64,000 nucleotides of DNA from Planctomycetota bacterium (GTDB taxonomy: Bacteria > Planctomycetota > UBA1135). The position numbers and the translations under genes are program-made. The notes under the pieces are model-generated. The model did not search any database. It was not told the origin of the DNA and was given only the letters and a program-made list of their open reading frames with translations. Position 1 is the first letter of the stretch; every line of letters starts with the position of its first letter. Below are positions 57,699 through 64,000 of the stretch, in pieces. The DNA lies in the NCBI GenBank assembly GCA_008501825.1, contig QQUA01000020.1:1-64000 (forward strand), written 5' to 3'.

Positions 57699-59125
57699 GC
57701 CTGGTCAAGAAACTGCTGGAAAGCGGCATCCAGTCGGTCTCGGTGATCCGGATTCGGTTCCACGATTCGATCATGGCAGTCGATTCCTTGCTCCCGGAGA
57801 AAGGGAAGCAATCCTTGGCCGGAATAAAGGGCGGCCGCTTGCAAAGCTCCTCCAAGGGCGGCGGATTCCGCTTCCGCCGGAAAGCGGAAAGGCAAGTCGA
57901 AGAGATCGGCCAGGGTTTGCACCCAAAGAAGGTTTTGAGCTCCGCCGCCAACCACCCGGAATTCACTGGCGGAAAGGCCGAAATCGGTCATGTGGCGCCA
58001 GCCTTGGAAAAGGGCGAAGCTGGCTCCTTCCATCGCTGCCCGGTAAAGCAAACCGGGGCGAAGTTTGGAAATTTCCAGTCCCAAAACCGCGGCTCGAGCG
58101 TGAGGCCAATCCGGCACCCGCTCCCCCTGGAAATAAGGCAAGAAACTGATTCCGTCCGATCCGGAATTCTCTCCTTCGGCTAGTGCGGTCAGGGCTTCAT
58201 GGTTGGAATCAAAAGCCTTGCGAACTTCCTCCAATACCGTGGTGCAATTCATGGTGCACAGCAAGGGAAGCCAAGCACCGGCGGCGTCGCAAAAAGGAGC
58301 CACCCAACCTTTGGGATCTTCGATGGGTTGCTCCGACCGGCCGAAAATGGTTCCACTGGTGCCGAGGCTGCAAACGAACACCCCCTCTTCAAAGGCGCCG
58401 GATCCAAGAGCACTCATCATGTTGTCGCCGCTTCCCGGAGCCACCAAGGTGCCGGTGCGCAAACCCAACGCCGAAGCGGCTGACTCCTGCAATTCACCGT
58501 GCCACTGCTCGGGTGCCAGCAAATCAGGAAAGGTGGAAGCAAGTTGGGGGTCGATCCAACTCATCGCCCCCTGATCGAAGCTGCGAGAGCGGAGATTCCA
58601 CAAACCGGTTCCGCTGGCATCCCCCGCTTCCATCCTCATTTTTCCGGTCAAGCGATAGTTCAACCAATCGTGGGGCAACAACACCCACCGAAGCCGACGA
58701 AAATTCTCCGGTTCGTGCCGCTTCATCCACAGGATTTTGGAAGCGGTAAAGCCTGCCGGAATCGGCCGATGCAATCCGGAAGATAATTCTTCGGCTTCGG
58801 CGGCGGTTTCGGTATCGCACCAGAGCTTGACCGGACGCAAGCACTGGCCCTGCTCATCCAGAGCAACCAATCCGTGCTGTTGACCGGATACCCCAATGGC
58901 TCGAATGCAAGAAGGGTCTACTTCCAAACCGGCCAATGCCTGTTGTACGGATTGGACCACAGCCGGCCACCAATCTTCGGTTCGCTGTTCCGCCGCCCCG
59001 GGACGAGCCGGAGGCAAAATATCCAGGGGTGCGCTTCCGCGACTTAGGATTCGGCGACTCTCTGGATGAAAAACGAGAGCCTTCACCCCTTGGGTGCCTA
59101 AATCCAGCCCGAGAAAAAGATCCAT
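57668..59125 (-). CDS. xylB: Xylulokinase (FGGY family)
   Basis: The product has 485 residues from ATG 59125, preceded by GGAGGG; an in-frame extension to 59152 is unnecessary. The N-terminal FGGY domain starts FLGLDLGTQGVKALVF and has GVSGQQHGLVALDEQG near 70-90. The C-terminal domain has PGSGDNMMSALGSGAFEEG with the catalytic Asp, and VVGGGAQNLLWVQTLADLFD. It phosphorylates D-xylulose to xylulose 5-phosphate, feeding the pentose phosphate pathway; a related ketose kinase role cannot be ruled out. No isomerase is in the window. It sits downstream of the DUF1080 gene, so the two may be co-transcribed for sugar use. Confidence 0.87.
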   Translation of the reverse strand: MDLFLGLDLGTQGVKALVFHPESRRILSRGSAPLDILPPARPGAAEQRTEDWWPAVVQSVQQALAGLEVDPSCIRAIGVSGQQHGLVALDEQGQCLRPVKLWCDTETAAEAEELSSGLHRPIPAGFTASKILWMKRHEPENFRRLRWVLLPHDWLNYRLTGKMRMEAGDASGTGLWNLRSRSFDQGAMSWIDPQLASTFPDLLAPEQWHGELQESAASALGLRTGTLVAPGSGDNMMSALGSGAFEEGVFVCSLGTSGTIFGRSEQPIEDPKGWVAPFCDAAGAWLPLLCTMNCTTVLEEVRKAFDSNHEALTALAEGENSGSDGISFLPYFQGERVPDWPHARAAVLGLEISKLRPGLLYRAAMEGASFALFQGWRHMTDFGLSASEFRVVGGGAQNLLWVQTLADLFDLPFRFPAEAESAALGGALQAAALYSGQGLLPFLREQGIDCHDRIVEPNPDHRDRLDAAFQQFLDQAWKLFGPEAR

Positions 59126-59157
59126 GACGCTTCCCTCCGGAGATGCTGGCAAGTCGT

Positions 59158-60477
59158 TCAGGGCAGGGGTTTCACTCGAATGTTGCGAAATTCCACTGGA
59201 TCGTGATGTCCGGCAAACCCCAGGTATCCGGACTTTCGGAGCAAACCGGGGTGATCTCGGCCATCCATGGGCTCCTCAATTTCATCCAACTTCGCTTCCA
59301 AAATGGTGGTGCCGTTCAAATTCACCGTCAGGTGCGTGCCGCGAGCCACAACTTCTTGGAAGTTCCATTGCCCCACCGGTCTTAAAAAACCGCGGTGGCT
59401 GGCTTGAACTCCATAGATCGACCCGTGGTATTGATAAGGTTTCAAGTTGGCGTACTTCTCGGCGGTGTTGTCCAAGATTTGCAATTCCATACCCGAATAA
59501 GCCACGTCACCCTGCAAGGGAGCTCGGATGCCTAATCCATTGTTTCCTCCAGGAGGCAAGCGAAACTCGAATCGCAAGATGAAATCCGCAAATTCTTTCT
59601 CATGAAACAAATTGCCGCCGGATCCCGGCTTGCACCGAATGGCCCCGTTCACTACTTCATAGTGGTCTACCGCTCCGACCCATCCGCTCAAATCACGGCC
59701 ATTGAACAAGGTCTGAAAACCGTCTCCATCTCGAAGTTGTAAAGCTGCATTGGCCAGCTCAGGCGTAAGCTCTCGAACGTAAAGATTGCGGAAACGAATT
59801 TCACCGCCATGGGTTTGCAATTGGATTGCGCCTTTGGACATGAGCGGGCGACTCCGATCCCAATAGTTTTCCAGCGGAACGTGATCCACTACCAAGTGGC
59901 CGTTCAGCCAAACACTGGTTCGATCTCCAATCATGAGAATTCGAAATCGGTTCCATTGCCCAAATGGCCGGTCGGCGTGGACCAAAGCCCGATTTCCAGC
60001 CTTTTGGTTATTCCAAAGGCTGCCGGAGCCTTCCTTGGCTCCGATTTCCCACTTCCCGCCTTCCTCGGTGGTATCCCAAATTTGCACTTGAGGGGTGCAG
60101 CGCAGATAAATTCCTGAATCGGCTTTGGCGACGGTTTTGTATTCCAACCAAAGCTCCATGTCGCCATATTCTTTTTCCGTGGTCAGAAAAACTCCATGGC
60201 CGTCATTTACGATTTCATCGCCCTCCACCGACCAATGTTTGGCCAGGTCTTCGTTCCATTTCTGGCGCTCGGCCATGCGCTTGGATTCTTCCCAGGTGGC
60301 TTCCTCATATGGATTCAAATGAGGCCGCCCGTACCAGCCCTCCAGATTCTTCCCATTGAACAAGGGGACGAAGCCTTGGGGAAGAGGTTGGGGCTCTTGA
60401 ACCCGAAGCTCACTGTTGGAAAGCAAGGAGCCGGTGGCGAGGCAAAGGAGGAGGCTGAGAATGGAGGCGGCAGGCAT
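59158..60477 (-). CDS. Secreted protein with two DUF1080 domains
   Basis: The product has 439 residues from ATG 60477. A signal peptide (MPAASILSLLLCLATGSLLS) is followed by two DUF1080 beta-sandwich domains of about 200 residues each. The first opens FVPLFNGKNLEGWYGRPH; the second FQTLFNGRDLSGWVG. Each has a GxIRFRN/EFRNIRVKPL closing strand. DUF1080 belongs to the concanavalin-like group and has been linked to 3-keto-glycoside hydrolysis; members are very numerous in planctomycetes. The protein is probably periplasmic and acts on carbohydrate. It is 32 bases upstream of xylB. Confidence 0.9.
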   Translation of the reverse strand: MPAASILSLLLCLATGSLLSNSELRVQEPQPLPQGFVPLFNGKNLEGWYGRPHLNPYEEATWEESKRMAERQKWNEDLAKHWSVEGDEIVNDGHGVFLTTEKEYGDMELWLEYKTVAKADSGIYLRCTPQVQIWDTTEEGGKWEIGAKEGSGSLWNNQKAGNRALVHADRPFGQWNRFRILMIGDRTSVWLNGHLVVDHVPLENYWDRSRPLMSKGAIQLQTHGGEIRFRNLYVRELTPELANAALQLRDGDGFQTLFNGRDLSGWVGAVDHYEVVNGAIRCKPGSGGNLFHEKEFADFILRFEFRLPPGGNNGLGIRAPLQGDVAYSGMELQILDNTAEKYANLKPYQYHGSIYGVQASHRGFLRPVGQWNFQEVVARGTHLTVNLNGTTILEAKLDEIEEPMDGRDHPGLLRKSGYLGFAGHHDPVEFRNIRVKPLP

Positions 60478-60548
60478 GACGGCGGAGGGATCAAGGGAGC
60501 CGGCTCATGATAGCGGGCGCTCGCTTGAGTGCCTGACGCCGCCGCCGA

Positions 60549-60569
60549 CGGCAAACTTAGGGTTTGCCG
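60549..60569 (-). other. 8-bp hairpin over the HEAT-like gene stop
   Basis: CGGCAAAC (60549-60556) pairs with GTTTGCCG (60562-60569) around five bases, covering the stop codon of the gene at 60557-61795. No U-run follows, so it is not a standard terminator. Confidence 0.4.
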
Positions 60570-61795
60570 GGAGCGTACTGCTCTTGGTACCACTTCAACC
60601 AATCTTGCCAGGAGCGCTCTCTTCCTTCGCCGGTCAGTTTCACCAAAGTCTCGGTGATGGCGTAGCGCAAGTCCTGGTCAGGGCTAATGGCCCGCAGAAC
60701 GGAGGAATGCTCAAAGCGATCCGTATCGGGCGATATGGCGTAAAGAGTGGCCGAAGTACACCGGCCACCGGCATAGGCACCGATCAACGGAAAGCCGAAA
60801 TCTTTACTTTCCTTGACGACTTGGACTTTCCGCCCATTGAGCTCGTATCGTTGCGGAGATTTCCGATCGGTGGTACTCAAAACGTAGATCAAATAATCCA
60901 CGCTTCTCGGGTCGCCATAGTCGCGGAAGTTCTTCACCGCGGCCAAACGGGCTTGTGGTTTTCCACGAGCCAGAGCTTCCCACCAAATGCTGAAGCAGAA
61001 ATCCGGCCACAGTTTCGCCGAGGCTTGGGCGGAGGCATCCCTCACCATCGGAATGGATGACTCCAGCGAACGCTGCAGCAACAAAGCCGCCAGGGTAAGG
61101 TCCTGCATACCTTGATGGCCGGCGACTTGGGCGCCCAGCCGTTGCTGGCTGGGATTGGAGGATTCAAGAATTCGTCGCACCGCCACCAGAGTCCGGACTC
61201 GGTCGTCAGTCGGTTCATCGGAAGGGGGAAGCTCTTCCAGCAGGCGGCCACGGTAAAAAGCGTGCACGGAGCTTGGTGCATGCCGTTTCGCTTGGTCCCA
61301 AAGCCAGTCCACCCTCCGGCTGACGGTGTATCGATCCGGAACCGGATCCAATCGAGCTCCCCATTTCTCCAGGGAACGAATCAGTTCCAAGTCCACTTGT
61401 TCCCAAAGATCCTTGTTTTCTTCCGCTCTTTTGGTCCCCGGCCACCCTCTGGCAGCAAACTCAGCAAGAGCCAACAACTCCTCGAGACATCCTTCCCGAT
61501 TCAGCCGGGCCACCAACTCCCTCGCCTTCAATCCGTGAAGTGCGTGGGTCCCGGATGGAAACCACTCGGTTTGACAGCGATGCCGAAGTGGAATTTCGAC
61601 CGGGTCGGTTGGCGTTCGATAGATTCCAAAAGGAGTCTGCACCTTGAGATCGCCTCGCTTCACCGGCTCGGAGGCTTGAATCCGCACCCCTTTCGAAGTC
61701 ATGGCGAAGGTTTTGGCTTCTTCCCCCTGAGCCCAAGCTTCAGGAACCAGGGCCAACAAGGCCGCCAGAGCCGCCGGCAATCGGAACAAAGACAT
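60557..61795 (-). CDS. Secreted HEAT-repeat-like hypothetical protein
   Basis: The product has 412 residues from ATG 61795. A signal peptide (MSLFRLPAALAALLALVPEAWA) is followed by a region rich in helical repeats: LGAQVAGHQGMQDLTLAALL, ASAQASAKLWPDFCF and LAAVKNFRDYGDPRSVDYLI resemble HEAT or PBS-lyase repeats. An N-terminal beta-like region (ASEPVKRGDLKVQTPFGIY) is unassigned. Proteins of this kind are frequent in planctomycetes and often scaffold others; no enzyme motif is seen. It is the first gene of the minus-strand group that continues with DUF1080 x2, xylulokinase and DUF983. Confidence 0.7.
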   Translation of the reverse strand: MSLFRLPAALAALLALVPEAWAQGEEAKTFAMTSKGVRIQASEPVKRGDLKVQTPFGIYRTPTDPVEIPLRHRCQTEWFPSGTHALHGLKARELVARLNREGCLEELLALAEFAARGWPGTKRAEENKDLWEQVDLELIRSLEKWGARLDPVPDRYTVSRRVDWLWDQAKRHAPSSVHAFYRGRLLEELPPSDEPTDDRVRTLVAVRRILESSNPSQQRLGAQVAGHQGMQDLTLAALLLQRSLESSIPMVRDASAQASAKLWPDFCFSIWWEALARGKPQARLAAVKNFRDYGDPRSVDYLIYVLSTTDRKSPQRYELNGRKVQVVKESKDFGFPLIGAYAGGRCTSATLYAISPDTDRFEHSSVLRAISPDQDLRYAITETLVKLTGEGRERSWQDWLKWYQEQYAPGKP

Positions 61796-61931
61796 AAAGC
61801 AACCTTAAAGCAATAGCCCCAATTCTCGCCCCAGAAATTCGACTCCTGCGACATGTGACCAAGTCGGGAAAACTCTCGGAGTTCAAGCCGTACTCTCTTC
61901 CGGTCAGTTGCACCAAATCCCTAGCTAGGAG

Positions 61932-64000
61932 TCATTTAGACGTCGTCATTCGATGGGATCTCAGCTCCCCCGGCCCTCCTAATCGGATCTCGGAGCGATC
62001 CCCCGGGTTTAGCAAAATCATGCCTGGAGGCAGGCCTTGCAAGGTCACCTTTCCCTGGGAATCCGTCCGATAGGAAAAAACCTGGACGGCCTGGCCGCTC
62101 GACAAAACCCAGTCCTTCAACGCCAGACTGCCACCCCAATTAGAACGGGGTGAACCGTTCTTGCCGCATACCTCCAACTCAAGGATCGCTCCTTCCTGAA
62201 GATCGAGCCGGACATGGTGTTCCTTCTCCGGCCCCACCTGGACTTCATGGAAAGCGGTCAGATTCGGGACTTCGGGAAAAGCCCCTGAGGATACGGCGAA
62301 AGCCATCACTTCATAACTACCCAAGGGGATGTCTATTTGCCCTTCGGCTACCTTGCCATTTCCGGACCGATCTTTGGAATGGAGAAAGATTTGAAAACGG
62401 CGAGCCAACTGGCGGTGAAATAGATGGACCTCCGCCGAGCCATAATCTCCTTCTGGAAATCCAAGAGTGATTCTTAATGGCCGGGTCCCCACGACTTGGA
62501 AAGGAATTTCCACCGGCTCCACCCTGGGAGTTCGAACCCAATGTTCCGGCGGCCAAGCAAGAGCCGCTTGATAGCCGTCAAGAAAAGGAGTCGAATTTGA
62601 TCCATGATCTAACGTAAAGCGCCATTCTCCAGCAGGCATACCATACAGTTGCAGCGCTTGCTCCGGCTGAACGCTTAGCACATCCCAAATTCGCTCGGAG
62701 ACTGCCAACCCCTGATCGGCTTGGCGGATCATCAACTGCATACTGCCCCCTTTCGGCAACACTTTCCCGACCTCTACTGGCTGTCCTTCCAGATCTTCAA
62801 ATCGAAAACGGATTTCCTGGGATACGCCCTGAGGTTGAAGCTGACCAAGGTCGGCGTCCTCTCCTTCCCCCACCGAAAATGCACGCTGAACCAAATAAAT
62901 TCGCTCCTGATCCCGCCAAGAAGCGGAGATGGCTTTATCTCCAGGTTTGATTCCATGAAAACGAAAGACTCCCGGCTCATGGACCACCATGGCTTGTTCT
63001 TCTTCCAAGGAAGCCAATCCAGGAGCTCCAGGAAATAGAGCTTCTTCCAAATGATAAAGCCGGACATAACCCTCTCCGCGGAAGAGGTCTTGATGATTTA
63101 CCAGGCGCCCGCGGACTCCTGTTTTCCACAAAACACGTCCTTCCAAATAGGTTTCCTCTCCAGCTTTAATTTCAAACGGCCCTGAGATCGTGATCGGTAG
63201 CCCAACATTTTCAACCAAACCGCCTTCCCTCGCTTGGTACTTTGGTTTTTCGAAGGGCGGTTCAAGGAGGACCTTGTGAGCAGAAAGGACCGCCCATCGA
63301 TAAGATTTGGATACCGGAAGATGATCCCAGCGAAGCACTCCAGAAGGATCCGTTTCCTGGATAGCATCCGCTAATTCCGGGCGGGAGAAGAAATGTAGAT
63401 CCAATTCCTTCCCCAATGCATGACTTTGCCGTTGAATCCATTGATCGGACCAATTCCAAACTTGCTTCCAAGTGATTTCATCCAATCCGAGAATGGAATT
63501 CTCCCAGCCTTGCCCCTGAAGGTGACCGAATCGATTCTGTTGAAGTCCTCCAAGAATGGTCTCCAGTTCCACGCCATGGTCCCACTCCTCGTCCGAGGCC
63601 AGAGGAGGCAAAACCGCTGCCCGAAACCCGGGAACCGGATCTCCTTTTTCATCAGAAACTCGAAGCCTCAAACTTCCAGCAGGTAGGAGGTAAAGCTTTT
63701 GAGGCCCAGCCTCCAAGTCAATTTGCACCATCAAGGAGGCGTAAGCTTCCGCTTGAGCAAGGACTAAATATGTTCCTGGTTGCGGTAGGGAAACTATGCC
63801 GTCGGCATTCGTGAATTTTCTTCCAACGTGCCTTCTTTCCCTTTCCGCGAAACAAAGACTGGCAGAGGCGATGGGAACATCGTCCCTGGAATCCACCAAA
63901 GAAACCTCAAGGCTAATTCCTCCAGTTCCGCCTTCTCTTTTTCCTTTAGGCGGCTCCGGAATAGACTCGATGGCCGCCGCGGCCATCGAGTCTTCCTTTT
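61932..64000 (-). CDS. CarboxypepD_reg-like large protein (5' end outside the window)
   Basis: The frame is open to the window edge. An internal ATG at 63986 with AAAAGGAAG before it is a possible start, but the related gene at 3448 begins with a membrane anchor that is missing here, so the protein probably extends further. At least 684 residues are visible. There are about five to six beta-sandwich modules, recognised in SLEVSLVDSRDDVPIASASL, LRLRVSDEKGDPVPGFRAAV, FRFEDLEGQPVEVGKVLP and VSSGAFPEVPNLTAFHE. They resemble the carboxypeptidase regulatory/transthyretin-like domains of the first large protein but are more divergent. No enzyme motif; probably an extracytoplasmic structural protein. 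Confidence 0.75.
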   Translation of the reverse strand, partial: KEDSMAAAAIESIPEPPKGKREGGTGGISLEVSLVDSRDDVPIASASLCFAERERRHVGRKFTNADGIVSLPQPGTYLVLAQAEAYASLMVQIDLEAGPQKLYLLPAGSLRLRVSDEKGDPVPGFRAAVLPPLASDEEWDHGVELETILGGLQQNRFGHLQGQGWENSILGLDEITWKQVWNWSDQWIQRQSHALGKELDLHFFSRPELADAIQETDPSGVLRWDHLPVSKSYRWAVLSAHKVLLEPPFEKPKYQAREGGLVENVGLPITISGPFEIKAGEETYLEGRVLWKTGVRGRLVNHQDLFRGEGYVRLYHLEEALFPGAPGLASLEEEQAMVVHEPGVFRFHGIKPGDKAISASWRDQERIYLVQRAFSVGEGEDADLGQLQPQGVSQEIRFRFEDLEGQPVEVGKVLPKGGSMQLMIRQADQGLAVSERIWDVLSVQPEQALQLYGMPAGEWRFTLDHGSNSTPFLDGYQAALAWPPEHWVRTPRVEPVEIPFQVVGTRPLRITLGFPEGDYGSAEVHLFHRQLARRFQIFLHSKDRSGNGKVAEGQIDIPLGSYEVMAFAVSSGAFPEVPNLTAFHEVQVGPEKEHHVRLDLQEGAILELEVCGKNGSPRSNWGGSLALKDWVLSSGQAVQVFSYRTDSQGKVTLQGLPPGMILLNPGDRSEIRLGGPGELRSHRMTTSK
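63963..63993. repeat. 14-bp perfect palindromic hairpin
   Basis: AGACTCGATGGCCG (63963-63976) pairs exactly with 63980-63993 around CCG. It lies in the coding frame of the last gene, includes the internal ATG at 63986, and encodes DSMAAAAIES. It could be a recombination or regulatory site or a chance product of a repeated codon pattern. Confidence 0.6.

Noticed and set aside
1..64000. CRISPR arrays, rRNA genes or prophage
   Set aside because: No regularly spaced short repeats, rRNA-like sequence or phage structural genes were seen.

Overview
The window is about 64 kb of moderately GC-rich bacterial DNA with tightly packed genes and no rRNA, tRNA or CRISPR array that I could recognise. The gene content points to Planctomycetota or a close relative. 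It has secreted FG-GAP propellers ending in a shared beta-rich tail domain, DUF1080 proteins, large carboxypeptidase-regulatory-like proteins, many sulfatase-fold proteins and a three-gene sdhCAB of the non-proteobacterial type. The shared tail domain resembles one I associate with marine planctomycetes of the Poly30/Saltatorellus kind. This is family recall, not a search result.

Layout. 1-6033: three tandem secreted FG-GAP paralogues (the first only a 3' end) and a large anchored CarboxypepD_reg protein. 6039-18432: a sulfatase-fold lipoprotein, a double CDGSH protein, two tandem OPT-family transporters, a GGDEF-EAL c-di-GMP protein and sdhCAB with a good terminator. 18716-30932: an accessory locus with an HprK-like kinase, three consecutive cobalamin-type radical SAM proteins, a methyltransferase, a SPASM-like radical SAM protein, an amidohydrolase and a second methyltransferase, nearly all with overlapping or abutting ends. 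It faces, in reverse orientation, a nucleotidyltransferase, an ABC exporter and a small unknown ORF coupled to the exporter. This is the best candidate for an undescribed system and looks like a natural-product or modified-peptide pathway. 30987-34637: two tandem multi-pass sulfatase-fold proteins. 34722-49640: an exopolysaccharide locus with export lipoprotein, Wzz/kinase-like chain-length protein, O-antigen ligase/polymerase, FemAB-like acyltransferase, polysaccharide deacetylase, GNAT, sulfatase-fold transferase, flippase, two GT4 glycosyltransferases and a WbaP-type initiating transferase. 49644-50767: a complete IS-like element inserted between two convergent genes. 50770-64000: another sulfatase-fold protein, a CYTH protein, a GT/epimerase/GT operon, and a reverse-strand group of HEAT-like, DUF1080 x2, xylulokinase and DUF983 genes. 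The window ends inside another CarboxypepD_reg-like protein.

How they work together. The EPS genes form a plausible Wzx/Wzy pathway: WbaP primes the lipid carrier, GT4 enzymes extend it, the flippase moves it, the Wzy-like protein polymerises under Wzz control, and the SLBB lipoprotein exports. Acyltransferases, a deacetylase and a membrane sulfatase-fold enzyme would decorate the product. The GGDEF-EAL protein could regulate such surface traits but is not next to them. All five sulfatase-fold proteins carry Thr where FGly-type sulfatases need Cys or Ser, and four have N-terminal membrane segments. They are therefore more likely phosphotransferases or phosphodiesterases of the LtaS/EptA type than true sulfatases.

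Start codons are often TTG or GTG, and several 5' ends are uncertain; alternatives are given in the entries.
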